A DNA stretch of 19,362 nt from Chitinophagales bacterium (GCA_013297585.1 JAAFHG010000023.1:1-19362); one strand, 5' to 3'; numbered from the stretch's first letter, positions 1 through 10,432 are shown. Made by a program: numbers and translations. Notes: generated by a model not told the origin, from the sequence alone.

Positions 1-2541
1 GCACAGCCATTATATGTTATTGATGGTGTGCAAGTAGGTACTGTAGTGCGTGATTTTAACCCAAATGATGTAGAAACAATTCAGGTATTAAAAGATGCTT
101 CTGCTGCTGCGTTGTATGGCTCTGCAGCTGCAAATGGTGTAATTATTATTACCACAAAACAAGGCAAAAAGAATGCAGCCTTAAAGGTTGAATACAATGG
201 CTATTACGGTATTGATGAAGTGTGGCAATTAACCTCTGTAACTAACAGATTACAATATCAAGCGCTTAATAACGAAGCTCGTACCAATGCTAATGTGGCA
301 CTAGCACCAGGCAACGATCCGCTATCGTCAAAATACATTGTAGGTACAGATGTAAACTGGCAAAAAGAGGGTTTAAAAACTGGCAACAGACAAAACCACA
401 ATATTTCTTTTTCTGGTGGTGGGGCAAATAATACATACAATATGTCGCTAGATTATTTTGATAATAATGGCACATATGTAGGTAATGGACCAACCTATAC
501 ACGCTACACAGCAAGAGTAAATAGTACTGCCGAAAAAGGCATTTTTAAGTTTGGCGAAAATATATTTTACGCCCACTCACATGAAAACAATTTAACCTCA
601 ACTTCTGCCTACGAATTAGCAGGTGCGCAAGCCCCATTAATTAATACATTGGTATATGCAATACCTACCATGAAAGTCTTAGACCCTACAAAAGAAGGCG
701 GCTTTGGTGGTACACTATCAGACTTACAAGATGTGATTTCGCTAAATGGTATTGGTGTAAATAGCCTTATAAAAAACTATGTAGATGTAGATAGAATTTT
801 TGCAAATGTTTATGGCGAATTACAACTACTAAAAACTAGAGGCCATAGCTTGAAATACAAGCTAAACTTGAGTTACGATAAAACGCAAACTAGAGATTAC
901 GCTTTTAAACCATCGTACGATTTAGGCTATTTCTTTCAATCGCCTATAGCCAAGTTAGATGATAATACAAGAGTATTTACAACATCGTTAATAGAAAATA
1001 TACTAACCTACAATAAGAGTTTTAAAAAGCACAATGTAGAGGTTTTAGTAGGCCAAACATTTACTAATTCAAACGCCTTGTTTAGATTTGGACACAGCGA
1101 GGGCTTTACACAACCCTATTTACCTGTACTAGAAAATGGTGCGAGTAATAGATCTGCATCGGGCTATTATATTGAATCTGCAAAAGCATCTTACTTAGCA
1201 AGATTAAACTACAATTATGATGGTAAATATTTGCTAACCGCCAATATTAGAAGAGATGCTTCATCTAAGTTTGGGCCAGCAAATAGAGTGGGCTATTTCC
1301 CTTCTGTTTCTGGTGCTTGGCGCATTAGTAACGAGAACTTTTTTAAACTACCTAAAAACATCGTATCTGATTTAAAACTGCGTGCTAGCTATGGTAAGCT
1401 AGGTAACGATAATATTGGTGATTATTTATTTCAAACCAATGTAAACTCTGGCATTGTGTACACCTTTAACGATATAAGATATGTGGGTGGCTTACAAACA
1501 AACGTGGTAGACAGAAACATTAAATGGGAAGACCGAACATCTAGCAATATAGGTTTAGATGCGGTATTACTAAGAGGTAAAATAGATTTCTCAGCTGAAT
1601 ATTACAACAACAAATCCTACGATATTTTAGTAGGCATTCCTATTCCTGCATCGGTTGGTTCATTAAACCAATTTCCAGTAACCAATGCTGCAACCTTACA
1701 AAATTCAGGTGTTGAATTTTCGTTAACCTACCACAAAACAGGTGGCAAATTCACTTATGATATTTCTGCTAACCTAAGTACTGTTAAAAACAAAGTAATA
1801 GCATTGGGCGGCAATAACGAACCTATTGGTGGTGTGGGTGCTCGTACGCAAATTGGTAGCGAAGTTGGCGAACATTATGGCCTTGTATATGCAGGTATTT
1901 TTCAGAGCGCCGCAGAATTGGCTGCAAGCCCTTCACAATCGTTATACAAAGCTGGTATTGGCGATGTTAAATACAAAGATATTTCTGGCCCTAGCGGTAA
2001 ACCAGATGGTGTAATTGATGAAAATGATAGAACATTTTTAGGTAGTGGTATTCCTAAATATACCTATGGTTTTAACTTCTCGGCAAACTACAAAAACTTC
2101 GATTTTTCTTTGTTTGCATCTGGTAGTGCTAAGTTCTTAATCAATTCAAGATTTTATAGAAGCTTGCATCACACCGCTGGTTCTGCTAATTATAGCACAG
2201 ATATGCTAAACCGATGGACGCCTACAAATACCAATACAGACATCCCACGTTTAAATGAACAAGACATTAATAACGACCGTGATTCTAACAGACCAGGTTG
2301 GTTACAAGATGGCACTTTTTTACGCATTAATACCTTAGCACTTGGTTATAATATTAGCCCCAACACTATTAAAGGTATTACTAAAATAAGAGTGTATATA
2401 ACTGCACAAAATCTGTACACTTTTCAAAAATATAAAGGCTACAACCCTGATTTTACGTCAGGCGTTTTTAACCCTGGCTTCGATGATGGCTCTTATCCTA
2501 AACCAAGAACTTTTATGGCTGGTGTTCAAATTGGGTTTTAA
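1..2541 (+). CDS. SusC-family TonB-dependent outer membrane transporter, 5'-truncated by window edge
   Basis: This is the 3' part of a SusC/RagA-type TonB-dependent transporter, which imports oligosaccharides across the outer membrane together with its SusD partner. The frame is open from base 1, so the true start lies upstream; the GTG at 28 is internal. The first visible residues, PLYVIDGV, and the following [20 protein letters not shown] stretch are the end of the plug domain of SusC proteins. The rest is a long Tyr/Asn/Gly-rich beta-barrel with alternating strands, and the last residues, FMAGVQIGF, end in the aromatic residue typical of outer membrane barrels. About 846 residues are visible. 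Full SusC proteins are usually around 1000 aa, so the signal peptide, any carboxypeptidase-like domain and most of the plug are outside. A SusD gene follows after 30 nt, and the downstream GH43/GH51 genes point to arabinan oligosaccharides as substrate (inference). Confidence 0.96.
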   Translation, partial: AQPLYVIDGVQVGTVVRDFNPNDVETIQVLKDASAAALYGSAAANGVIIITTKQGKKNAALKVEYNGYYGIDEVWQLTSVTNRLQYQALNNEARTNANVALAPGNDPLSSKYIVGTDVNWQKEGLKTGNRQNHNISFSGGGANNTYNMSLDYFDNNGTYVGNGPTYTRYTARVNSTAEKGIFKFGENIFYAHSHENNLTSTSAYELAGAQAPLINTLVYAIPTMKVLDPTKEGGFGGTLSDLQDVISLNGIGVNSLIKNYVDVDRIFANVYGELQLLKTRGHSLKYKLNLSYDKTQTRDYAFKPSYDLGYFFQSPIAKLDDNTRVFTTSLIENILTYNKSFKKHNVEVLVGQTFTNSNALFRFGHSEGFTQPYLPVLENGASNRSASGYYIESAKASYLARLNYNYDGKYLLTANIRRDASSKFGPANRVGYFPSVSGAWRISNENFFKLPKNIVSDLKLRASYGKLGNDNIGDYLFQTNVNSGIVYTFNDIRYVGGLQTNVVDRNIKWEDRTSSNIGLDAVLLRGKIDFSAEYYNNKSYDILVGIPIPASVGSLNQFPVTNAATLQNSGVEFSLTYHKTGGKFTYDISANLSTVKNKVIALGGNNEPIGGVGARTQIGSEVGEHYGLVYAGIFQSAAELAASPSQSLYKAGIGDVKYKDISGPSGKPDGVIDENDRTFLGSGIPKYTYGFNFSANYKNFDFSLFASGSAKFLINSRFYRSLHHTAGSANYSTDMLNRWTPTNTNTDIPRLNEQDINNDRDSNRPGWLQDGTFLRINTLALGYNISPNTIKGITKIRVYITAQNLYTFQKYKGYNPDFTSGVFNPGFDDGSYPKPRTFMAGVQIGF

Positions 2542-2571
2542 CTAATTTATTTAACCGTATTAATAACTATT

Positions 2572-4125
2572 ATGAAAAAAATATCAATCATTGTACTAGC
2601 TGCATTTGCCCTTGCTAGCTGCGATAAAAAAGTAGACCTAGTAGATCCAAATCGTGTTACTAGCGAGCAGTTTTGGCTAACAGAAAAACAAGCTTTTGAA
2701 GGCTCAACCGCTATGTACAATGCCTTAATTACCGATGGCTCATATATGCGCTCTTTTCCTGGCCTTACAGATAGTAGAGGTGACGATTTTAAAGGCGATA
2801 GTCCTTGGGCAGACTTAGTATTAACTGGTCAGTTTATAATTCCATCTACCTCTGCACCAGTACAATGGATTTGGAGAGACTTTTATATTTTAATCAACAG
2901 GGCCAATCAAGTAATTGAAAATGTAGGTAAAATGGATGCATCGGTACTTAGTGCTGATAAGAAAAAACGCATTCTAGGGCAAGCCTATTTTTTACGTGGC
3001 TTGGCTTATTTTAACCTAGCCAATACTTTTAAAATTGTACCAGTAATTACAAGTGTGGCTGCCGATAAAAGTGGTTACTATCCTGCAACAGCAACTGAAG
3101 AGGTACTTTGGAATCAAATCTATAGCGACTTTCAAGCTGCTGAAAGTATGCTGCCAATTAGTTACGATAATGTAGATGGTTTAGATAGAGGGCAAAAAGG
3201 CAGAGCCACTAAAGGTGCCGCTGCTGGCTTGCTAGGCAAAGCTTATTTATATAGAAAAGACTATGCAAAAGCTGCTACACAATTTGAAAAATTCTTTTCG
3301 GGCGAATTGAGAAATGTGTACAGTTTAATGCCTGTGTACCGAGATAATTTTAAAGACGTAAATGAAAATAATGCCGAGTCATTATTTGAAGTACAATTCT
3401 CTGAAAATGGCGGTACTGTTGATAATTGGGCTGGCGATCCTAATGCGTCATGGAAACAAAATACCGCTATTTCTATTACTTACGCAATGGATGGCAAAGG
3501 CTTCTCAGACTACTTACCTACACGATGGATTTATGATGAATTTAAACTAGAAAAAACAACGGGAAACAAAAGTGACCCACGATTGCTAACCACAATTGCA
3601 TCTTACGAACCAGCAGATAATTCAATACTTGCTTACGGTGCAGCTTGGAGCAATCCAATTACTAGCATTTACCCAAGAAAATATACCAACGATGGTTTTG
3701 GCAATAAGCCATTTGAAACATTTGTAGCCTCAGGCATTAACTACCGTGTAATACGATACGCTGATATTTTACTGATGTATGCAGAGGTACTAAACGAACT
3801 TAACAGAACAGCAGAAGCATATCCATTTATACAACAAGTAAGAACTAGGGCTAGTTTACCAAACCTTGCTACTACAAAACCCAATATGACACAAGCCCAA
3901 ATGAGAGAGCAAATTTATCATGAAAGAGCACTTGAGTTTTCTATAGAAGGACAAAGAATTAATGATATTATACGTTGGGGTTGGTTATACAATGCTACCA
4001 AATTAGCAGAACTAAAAGCACATGATGCTGATTTTAATACATGGAAACAAGGGCATGAATATCTACCAATTCCTCAATCTGAGTTGGATGTAAACAAAAA
4101 TTTATCACCAAATCCTGCTAACTAA
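2572..4125 (+). CDS. SusD/RagB-family outer membrane glycan-binding lipoprotein
   Basis: This is a surface lipoprotein that caps the SusC barrel and captures oligosaccharides. The N-terminus is a lipoprotein signal ending in LAS-C, so Cys17 is the likely lipidated residue, followed by DKK. Length (517 aa) fits the family. The middle is rich in helices of TPR type (around residues 110-240), and the C-terminal SusD/RagB signature is clear: RYADILLMYAEVLNELN and later YHERALEFSIEGQRINDIIRWG-like residues. It starts 30 nt after susC and is followed after 29 nt by a GH43 gene, so co-transcription is expected. Ligand preference cannot be read from the sequence; arabinan is inferred from the enzymes downstream. 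Confidence 0.96.
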   Translation: MKKISIIVLAAFALASCDKKVDLVDPNRVTSEQFWLTEKQAFEGSTAMYNALITDGSYMRSFPGLTDSRGDDFKGDSPWADLVLTGQFIIPSTSAPVQWIWRDFYILINRANQVIENVGKMDASVLSADKKKRILGQAYFLRGLAYFNLANTFKIVPVITSVAADKSGYYPATATEEVLWNQIYSDFQAAESMLPISYDNVDGLDRGQKGRATKGAAAGLLGKAYLYRKDYAKAATQFEKFFSGELRNVYSLMPVYRDNFKDVNENNAESLFEVQFSENGGTVDNWAGDPNASWKQNTAISITYAMDGKGFSDYLPTRWIYDEFKLEKTTGNKSDPRLLTTIASYEPADNSILAYGAAWSNPITSIYPRKYTNDGFGNKPFETFVASGINYRVIRYADILLMYAEVLNELNRTAEAYPFIQQVRTRASLPNLATTKPNMTQAQMREQIYHERALEFSIEGQRINDIIRWGWLYNATKLAELKAHDADFNTWKQGHEYLPIPQSELDVNKNLSPNPAN

Positions 4126-4154
4126 ATACAGTAAGGTTAATATAAAATCATTGT

Positions 4155-5657
4155 ATGAAAAAGAATCATTTTTTGCTCTGCTTAACTGTGGCATTGTTCA
4201 TATTTCAAAGCTGTAAAAAAGACAACTATGTTGTTAATACTACCGATACTGTTGCCGTTATTCCCGTAGTACCATCAGCCAATTTTGATATCAATTCAAT
4301 TCTAGATAATTATGGCTCATTAGCCGCATTTTCTAATTATTCAAAGTGGGGTTCTTACAATGTTCATGATCCATCTATTATTAAAGATGGTGAGTGGTAT
4401 TATTGCTATACTACTGACGTAAGTTTTGGCAATACATCTACAAGATGGGGTATGCAAGTGCGCAAATCTAAAGACTTAGTGCAGTGGCTATTTGTAGGAT
4501 GGGTACTTAACAATGATGTACCTGCATCTGTAAAAGCCTACTACGCTGGTAACAATAATGCCGTGTATTATAAATCTATTTGGGCACCAGAAATTGTAAA
4601 AACAGGCAATGAGTATCGTTTGTATTATTCTGTATCATCAGATACTGCAAGGCTAAGTGTTATTGGTTTATTAACATCTACTTCACCAGTAGGGCCGTGG
4701 GCAGACAAAGGCCTGGTAGTTACATCACCAAAAAGTGGCACATCAATACAAACAAACGCTATAGACCCTACAGTAGTAACCACACCAACTGGTGACCAAT
4801 GGTTCTACTATGGTTCAGCGTGGGATGGCATTTATGCATTGCAATTAGATCCAGCAACAGGCCTAGCTAAAGTAAGCGGCAATAAAGGTGTACGTTTAGC
4901 AAGCAGAGGTTCTACTGGCGGCAAAATAAATGGCAATATAGAAGGTGCTGAGGTAATTTATAATCCTACAAATAGTATGTACTATATGTTTATTTCTTAC
5001 GATTGGATTGATACCAAATACAACACACGTGTTTGTCGCTCTACATCACCACAAGGCCCATTTTTAGACTTTAATAACGTAAACGAAAATACCAATGTAG
5101 ACCATGATCCTATGATTATTCACCCTTACAAATTTGATAACCATAGTGGCTGGCAAGGTGTTTCGCATCCAACTGTTTTTAGCGATGGTAATGGCCAATG
5201 GTTTATTGCAAACCAAGGACGACCAGGTGAAAACAAATTCTACATGGATATGCATGTACGTAAACTATTTTGGACTACTGAAGGCTGGCCGGTAGCTTCA
5301 CCAGAACGCTATGCTAATGTGCCACAGAATACTTTAACAAGAGATAGTTTAATAGGTAATTGGGAACAAATTATTTTAGGCTACTCGGTAGTACCAGGTT
5401 ATTCAGCCGAGCAAACAGACCCACAAATGCGAACATCTGGCGTAATTACATTAGATGCAGATGGAAAAATTGGTGGTGCAGCTGGCAATACTTGGACATA
5501 CAATGCACCAGTGCTGTCATTAAGTTATGCTGGCGGTTTATTTATAGATAAAGTAATAGTAAGTAACGAAAGAGACTGGGAAAATAAAAAAGGCACCACC
5601 ATTGTTTATACTGGCATGAACCAGTTTGGAACGGCTATTTGGGGGAAGAAAAAATAA
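4155..5657 (+). CDS. GH43 endo-arabinanase-like lipoprotein with C-terminal beta domain
   Basis: This is a glycoside hydrolase family 43 enzyme, most likely an endo-1,5-alpha-L-arabinanase. The signal FIFQS-C gives a lipidated Cys20, so it is probably outer-membrane-anchored and may act at the cell surface. The five-bladed propeller carries the usual catalytic triad: general base Asp72 in NVHDPSII, pKa modulator Asp204 in NAIDPTVV, and general acid Glu263 in NIEGAEVIY. IWAPEI (142-147) and the conserved His338 in GVSHPTVF also fit the arabinanase branch. Residues from about 395 to 500 form a separate small domain resembling the C-terminal beta domain of longer arabinanases. At 500 aa it is clearly longer than the second GH43 at 7771. 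The exact subfamily and the endo mode need a profile search. Confidence 0.9.
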   Translation: MKKNHFLLCLTVALFIFQSCKKDNYVVNTTDTVAVIPVVPSANFDINSILDNYGSLAAFSNYSKWGSYNVHDPSIIKDGEWYYCYTTDVSFGNTSTRWGMQVRKSKDLVQWLFVGWVLNNDVPASVKAYYAGNNNAVYYKSIWAPEIVKTGNEYRLYYSVSSDTARLSVIGLLTSTSPVGPWADKGLVVTSPKSGTSIQTNAIDPTVVTTPTGDQWFYYGSAWDGIYALQLDPATGLAKVSGNKGVRLASRGSTGGKINGNIEGAEVIYNPTNSMYYMFISYDWIDTKYNTRVCRSTSPQGPFLDFNNVNENTNVDHDPMIIHPYKFDNHSGWQGVSHPTVFSDGNGQWFIANQGRPGENKFYMDMHVRKLFWTTEGWPVASPERYANVPQNTLTRDSLIGNWEQIILGYSVVPGYSAEQTDPQMRTSGVITLDADGKIGGAAGNTWTYNAPVLSLSYAGGLFIDKVIVSNERDWENKKGTTIVYTGMNQFGTAIWGKKK

Positions 5658-5785
5658 TTGTTAATTTGACAATTTATTTGCTGCCAATATCATAAAACAA
5701 TAAATTTACGCTCTCTTTTAAGTTTTAAAATAGAATTTAGTAAATGTATAATGCCATAAAATCCACGCTCAAGAATTTCTGCAAC

Positions 5786-7765
5786 ATGAAAAAAAAGATA
5801 GGAATTAAAAGTTTGCTCACTGCATTAGCAGTATCAGCATTACTTACAGCAAACGCTCAGAATACAAATCCATTTACCATTAAAGTAAACGATTTAAAAG
5901 CACCCATACAACCAACAATGTGGGGTGTATTTTTTGAAGATATTAATATGGGTGCAGATGGTGGCTTGTACGCAGAAATGGTTAAAAATCGTTCGTTTGA
6001 ATTTGCCAATCCACTAATGGGCTGGAAAGAACAACGACAAGCAGGAAGCAATGTGTTAATTGTTAACAGAAATGTTGAACATAGCCCCAATCCTCGTTTT
6101 GCAAGAGTTACTGTTAACTCTACAAAGCCATTTGGCCTTATCAACGAAGGCTTTAGAGGCATGGGTATTAAAAAAGATAATGGCTACGATTTTTCTGTAT
6201 GGGCAGCTATGCAAGATGGTAACAGTATGACCCTAAAAGCAGAATTGGTTTCTGCAAAAGGCGATAAACTAGGTAGTGCATCTGTAAGTGTATCGGGTAA
6301 AGAATGGAAGCAATACAAGGTAAGTTTTACTGCAAATGCAACAGAAGCGAAAGGCAAATTAAATGTTTGGTTTGAAGGTAAAGGTGTTGTTGATGTAGAT
6401 ATGATTTCATTATTTCCACAAGATACTTGGAAAAGAAGACCAGGTGGCTTACGTGCAGACTTGGTGCAACTTTTAGCTGATATGAAACCAGGTTTTATTC
6501 GCTTTCCTGGTGGTTGTATTGTAGAAGGTAAAGATTTAGTAAACCGTTACCAATGGAAAAAATCTGTTGGTAAGGTTGAAGATAGAGAAGTAATTGTGAA
6601 TAGATGGAATATGGAATTTGCACATAAACCAACACCAGATTACTATCAATCTTTTGGCTTAGGCTTTTTTGAATATTTTCAAATGTCCGAAGATATTGGT
6701 GCAGAGCCTTTACCAATACTTAACTGTGGTATGGCTTGCCAGTTTAACACCGCAGAAGTAGTAGCGACAGATCAATTAGACCCATATATTCAAGATGCCT
6801 TAGACTTAATTGAATTTGCCAATGGCAATACTGATTCAAAGTGGGGTAAACTAAGAGCTGATATGGGACATCCAAAACCTTTCAATTTAAAATTGATGGG
6901 TATTGGTAATGAAAACTGGGGACCACAATATATAGAGCGTGTAAAAATTTTTACGAAAGCTATAAAAGACAAATACCCTAATGTTGGGCTTGTAAACAGT
7001 TCCGGTACCGATCAGGCTGGTGAACGCTTTGATTACCTTAATGGTGAGCTTAGAAAAATGAATGCCGACATTATTGATGAGCATTATTACCGTGACCCAC
7101 TTTGGTTTAGGCAAAATGCTAGACGTTACGATACATACGACCCTGCTAGTTCTAAAGTTTTTGCTGGTGAATACGCTGCGCAAAGCAAAGCCATAGCTAG
7201 TACTGAAAATAGAAATAGTTGGATTTGTGCACTATCTGAAGCTGCTTTTATGACTGGGTTAGAACGCAATGCTGGTGTAGTTTACATGGCTTCTTATGCA
7301 CCATTATTCGCTCACGTAGATGCATGGCAATGGACACCTGATTTAATATGGATGGACAACTTACGATCGTATGGTACACCTAACTATTACGTTCAAAAAT
7401 TATTCTCTTTAAACAAGGGTTCTCAAGTAGTACCAATTTTATTAAACAACGATGTCGTAGCTGGTCAAGACAGTTTATTTGCAACAGCAAGTATTGATAA
7501 AAGCACCAACGAGTTACTAATAAAAGTGGTGAATACTTCAGACAAAGATGTTACCAAACAATTTATTTTTGAAGGCGTAAAAAAACTAGATCCAAAAGGA
7601 TTAATTACACTTCTTAAATCAGATGATTTAAACAAAGTGAATTCATTAGATGAACCTAAGTCTGTAAGCCCTACAGAAAGCCCACTAGCTGTTTCTGGCA
7701 AAAAACTTGATATTGTTTTACCGGCTTATTCTATGCAAGTAATTAAAGTAAAAATTATTAACTAA
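5786..7765 (+). CDS. GH51 alpha-L-arabinofuranosidase (exported)
   Basis: This enzyme removes terminal alpha-L-arabinofuranosyl residues from arabinan, arabinoxylan or oligosaccharides (family GH51). I chose the ATG at 5786, not the in-frame ATG at 5744, because 5786 begins directly with a classic Sec signal (MKKKIGIKSLLTAL...ANAQ). The upstream start would place 14 unrelated residues before it. This gives 659 aa. A carbohydrate-binding-like beta domain is inserted near residues 65-210. The TIM barrel follows, with acid/base Glu376 in GIGNENWG and nucleophile Glu462 in VFAGEYAA; DEHYY (431-435) is another family signature. A C-terminal beta-sandwich closes the protein. There is no lipobox, so it is probably periplasmic. 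The preceding 128-nt gap is the longest inside the locus; I see no convincing promoter there. The next GH43 gene begins 5 nt after its stop. Confidence 0.93.
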   Translation: MKKKIGIKSLLTALAVSALLTANAQNTNPFTIKVNDLKAPIQPTMWGVFFEDINMGADGGLYAEMVKNRSFEFANPLMGWKEQRQAGSNVLIVNRNVEHSPNPRFARVTVNSTKPFGLINEGFRGMGIKKDNGYDFSVWAAMQDGNSMTLKAELVSAKGDKLGSASVSVSGKEWKQYKVSFTANATEAKGKLNVWFEGKGVVDVDMISLFPQDTWKRRPGGLRADLVQLLADMKPGFIRFPGGCIVEGKDLVNRYQWKKSVGKVEDREVIVNRWNMEFAHKPTPDYYQSFGLGFFEYFQMSEDIGAEPLPILNCGMACQFNTAEVVATDQLDPYIQDALDLIEFANGNTDSKWGKLRADMGHPKPFNLKLMGIGNENWGPQYIERVKIFTKAIKDKYPNVGLVNSSGTDQAGERFDYLNGELRKMNADIIDEHYYRDPLWFRQNARRYDTYDPASSKVFAGEYAAQSKAIASTENRNSWICALSEAAFMTGLERNAGVVYMASYAPLFAHVDAWQWTPDLIWMDNLRSYGTPNYYVQKLFSLNKGSQVVPILLNNDVVAGQDSLFATASIDKSTNELLIKVVNTSDKDVTKQFIFEGVKKLDPKGLITLLKSDDLNKVNSLDEPKSVSPTESPLAVSGKKLDIVLPAYSMQVIKVKIIN

Positions 7766-7770
7766 AAAGT

Positions 7771-8811
7771 ATGCATAGCCTATCTGCTATCAAACGTTTC
7801 ATACTTACAACTGCTACAACTTTAATGGTTGTGGCAGTTTTATTTTGTAATAAAGTACATGCACAAGTAAGCCCTATTTCTGTTCATGACCCTGTTATTA
7901 TTCAACAAGATAGCATGTATCATATTTTTTGTACTGGTCGTGGTATCTCACATTGGTCTTCTACCGATTTAATGTATTGGCAAAAAGAGAAACCCGTTTT
8001 TGATACTTTGCCTTGGGCTGTGCAAGAAATTACGGGCTTTAAAAATCATATTTGGGCACCAGATATTAGCTACTACAAAGGGCTGTATTATCTCTACTAT
8101 TCTATTTCTACGTTTGGTAAAAACAATTCTGCAATAGGGCTTGTAACCAATGCTACGCTTAACCCAAAAGATAGTAATTACAAGTGGCTAGATCATGGCA
8201 AAGTATTTAGGTCTTACGCAGGTAAAGACCGATTTAATGCCATTGACCCGAATTTTATAACTGATGAAAATGGAAAGCCTTGGCTAAGCTTTGGCTCGTT
8301 TTGGAGTGGCATTAAACTAATTGAATTGAATGTTGATGGTAAAAGTATTAATCGCAGTAACAACAATGTTTATAGCATAGCTAGTAGAAGCAGCAAAGAC
8401 TATACAATGGTAGATTCTACCAAAAATAATGGCGCTATTGAAGCACCATTTATTTACAAGAAAAATCAGTATTACTATCTATTTACATCACTTGATTTAT
8501 GCTGCCGTGGTGAGAAAAGCTCTTACAAAATAGCAGTAGGTCGTTCCACTAATATTACAGGCCCTTACCTTGATAAACAAGGCATTGATATGTTATATGG
8601 TGGCGGTACTATTTTAGCCGCGGGCGATACTAACTGGTATGCTGTAGGGCACAATGGTGTGGCTACTTTAAATGGCAAAGACTATATCATTTACCATGGC
8701 TATGATAAAAACGATAATGGAAAATCTAAGCTCATTTTGCAACAGTTGTTATGGGATACTAAAGGCTGGCCATTAATTGGAAAAACTAATACAAACTATG
8801 AGCCATTCTAA
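7771..8811 (+). CDS. GH43 endo-1,5-alpha-L-arabinanase (short, single-domain)
   Basis: This is a compact arabinanase of GH43. A signal peptide (hydrophobic residues about 8-26, ending VHAQ) without a lipobox suggests periplasmic location. The triad is visible: base Asp40 in SVHDPVII, modulator Asp159 in NAIDPNFI and acid Glu224 in GAIEAPFIY. IWAPDISYY (94-102) and the metal-site-type His294 in AVGHNGV also match the single-domain bacterial endo-arabinanases, as does the length (346 aa). It shares family but not architecture with the lipoprotein at 4155, so the two probably work at different sites or on different chain lengths. It follows the GH51 gene by 5 nt and is the last gene of the locus; a hairpin overlaps its stop codon. 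Confidence 0.92.
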   Translation: MHSLSAIKRFILTTATTLMVVAVLFCNKVHAQVSPISVHDPVIIQQDSMYHIFCTGRGISHWSSTDLMYWQKEKPVFDTLPWAVQEITGFKNHIWAPDISYYKGLYYLYYSISTFGKNNSAIGLVTNATLNPKDSNYKWLDHGKVFRSYAGKDRFNAIDPNFITDENGKPWLSFGSFWSGIKLIELNVDGKSINRSNNNVYSIASRSSKDYTMVDSTKNNGAIEAPFIYKKNQYYYLFTSLDLCCRGEKSSYKIAVGRSTNITGPYLDKQGIDMLYGGGTILAAGDTNWYAVGHNGVATLNGKDYIIYHGYDKNDNGKSKLILQQLLWDTKGWPLIGKTNTNYEPF

Positions 8812-8831
8812 AAGAACGACTCATAGTTTTT
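8793..8831. terminator. Hairpin terminator between the arabinan locus and glyQS
   Basis: A perfect 10-bp inverted repeat (AAACTATGAG at 8793-8802, CTCATAGTTT at 8820-8829) encloses a 17-nt loop and runs into a T tract (8827-8831). The 5' arm lies inside the last codons of the GH43 gene. On the + strand it looks like a Rho-independent terminator with a weak AT-rich stem. It may also stop transcripts arriving from the convergent glyQS gene. Confidence 0.6.
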
Positions 8832-8887
8832 ATGAAATAGCGTGTTAACTTGGTCGTAAATTTAGTATAAGCAGGCAGCGATGCTCA

Positions 8888-8905
8888 ATCCGATAGCTAT
8901 CGGAT
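8888..8905. repeat. Perfect 18-nt palindrome with CCGATAGCTATCGG core
   Basis: ATCCGATAGCTATCGGAT is fully self-complementary. The same 14-nt core occurs again at 13816-13831 in another intergenic space. It sits between two convergent genes, 49 nt from the glyQS stop. It could be a small dispersed repeat or a protein-binding site; nothing in the sequence decides between these. Confidence 0.6.
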
Positions 8906-8953
8906 GAAAAACTAAAGCCGACTACCGAAAATAAAAAAAACCATTCTGTCCAC

Positions 8954-10417
8954 TTACATCACCATACCCAATACCAAATCTTTCACTTGGCTAATAGGTA
9001 TACGTTCTTGCTGCATCGTATCTCTGTAACGGATGGTTACGGTTTGGTCTATTGGTGTTTGGTTATCTATGGTTACACAAAATGGTGTACCAATAGCATC
9101 TTGACGGCGGTAACGCTTACCGATGGCATCTTTTTCTTCGTAGAAGCACTTAAAGTAAGGCTTGCATTCGTCCATTAACTTGGTAGCTATTTCTGGCAAA
9201 CCATCTTTCTTGGTTAAAGGTAAAATAGCCAATTTGTTAGGCGCAAGCTTAGCCGGTATACGCAATACTACACGGCTATCGGTAGTGCCATCTTCTTTTG
9301 GTATTGCTTCTTCTTCGTACGAGTTAGAAAGTATCAACAAAAACATTCTATCTAAACCAATAGACGTTTCTATTACATAAGGTATATAGTTACCGTAAGG
9401 CTTACCGGTAGCAGGGTCTATATCGTTGTCAAAATAGTTTTGTTTCTTTTTGCTATACAGTTGATGTTGCGTTAAGTCAAAGTCGCTACGGCTATGTATA
9501 CCTTCTACTTCTTTAAAGCCTATCGGAAATTCAAACTCAATATCGCAAGCTTCTTTAGCGTAGTGCGCAAGTTTTATATGGTCGTGGTAGCGATATTTTG
9601 CAGGGTTTATGCCCAAGCCTAAATGCCATTGCAAGCGGGCTTCTTTCCAGTATTTGTACCATTCACCTTCTGTGCCAGGGCGCACAAAAAACTGCATTTC
9701 CATTTGCTCAAATTCACGCATACGGAAAATAAATTGTCTAGCCACAATTTCGTTTCTAAAAGCCTTACCAGTTTGTGCAATACCAAATGGCACTTTCATA
9801 CGTGCAGTTTTTTGCACGTTTAAAAAGTTTACAAAAATACCTTGGGCCGTTTCTGGTCTTAGGTACACAATATTGTCGTCAGGGTTGTCAGATGCTACTG
9901 CACCAAACTCTGTTTTAAACATCAGGTTAAACTGGCGAATCTCAGTCCAGTTGGTTGTACCACTTACGCTGCATTTAATTTTGTGATCGTCTATCAATTT
10001 CTTTAGGCCAGCGTAGTCTGTTGCCGCTTCTAGTTGTTGCATTTCGTCTATCAAGGCGTTTTTTTCCGCCTCAGGCAAGGTATCGGCATAAGCTTCTATC
10101 AAATGATCTACACGGTAGCGCTTTTTGCTATCCTTATTGTCAATCATCGGGTCGCTAAAATTATCAACGTGGCCACTCGCTTTCCACGTAGTAGGATGCA
10201 TAAAAATAGCCGCATCTATACCCACAATATTGTCGTGCATTTGGGTCATGCTTTTCCACCAATAGTCACGAATATTCTTTTTCAGTTCGCTACCATTTGG
10301 GCCATAATCGTACACAGCACTAAGGCCATCATAAATTTCGCTAGATGGAAACACAAAGCCATATTCTTTGGCATGAGAAATAATCGCTTGAAAAATATTA
10401 TCAGATTGTGTGCTCAT
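8954..10417 (-). CDS. glyQS: Glycyl-tRNA synthetase, dimeric class II type
   Basis: This cytoplasmic enzyme charges tRNA-Gly with glycine. It is the single-chain, homodimeric type found in eukaryotes, archaea and some bacteria, not the alpha2beta2 type of E. coli. The N-terminus (HAKEYGFVFPSSEIYDGLSAVYDYGP) is diagnostic. Class II motif 2 lies near residues 220-245 (FRNEIVARQFIFRMREFEQMEM) and motif 3 near 347-362 (YVIETSIGLDRMFLLI). Residues about 385-487 form the anticodon-binding domain. Length (487 aa) fits bacterial members. It stands alone on the - strand, converging on the arabinan locus. The start is fixed by homology of the first residues to the family; a TATATTTG box lies only 7 nt upstream of it. 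Confidence 0.97.
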   Translation of the reverse strand: MSTQSDNIFQAIISHAKEYGFVFPSSEIYDGLSAVYDYGPNGSELKKNIRDYWWKSMTQMHDNIVGIDAAIFMHPTTWKASGHVDNFSDPMIDNKDSKKRYRVDHLIEAYADTLPEAEKNALIDEMQQLEAATDYAGLKKLIDDHKIKCSVSGTTNWTEIRQFNLMFKTEFGAVASDNPDDNIVYLRPETAQGIFVNFLNVQKTARMKVPFGIAQTGKAFRNEIVARQFIFRMREFEQMEMQFFVRPGTEGEWYKYWKEARLQWHLGLGINPAKYRYHDHIKLAHYAKEACDIEFEFPIGFKEVEGIHSRSDFDLTQHQLYSKKKQNYFDNDIDPATGKPYGNYIPYVIETSIGLDRMFLLILSNSYEEEAIPKEDGTTDSRVVLRIPAKLAPNKLAILPLTKKDGLPEIATKLMDECKPYFKCFYEEKDAIGKRYRRQDAIGTPFCVTIDNQTPIDQTVTIRYRDTMQQERIPISQVKDLVLGMVM

Positions 10418-10424
10418 AAGGGTG

Positions 10425-10432
10425 CAAATATA
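10425..10432 (-). promoter_or_regulatory. Candidate -7 box of glyQS
   Basis: Read on the - strand this is TATATTTG, a full match to the Bacteroidota TAnnTTTG -7 element, ending 7 nt before the glyQS ATG. If used, the transcript would have almost no leader. I do not see a clear TTTG -33 partner at the right distance, so the match may be chance. Confidence 0.3.

Noticed and set aside
5653..5680. Possible terminator after the first GH43 gene (AATTGT ... ACAATT)
   Set aside because: The stem is only 6 AT-rich base pairs and the next gene of the same pathway follows; likely just AT-rich intergenic sequence.
5744..5785. Upstream start for the GH51 enzyme
   Set aside because: It would put 14 residues before a standard signal peptide; the ATG at 5786 is a better start.
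9609..9986. + strand open frames of 60-140 codons across 8987-10453
   Set aside because: All are antisense shadows of the glycyl-tRNA synthetase gene.
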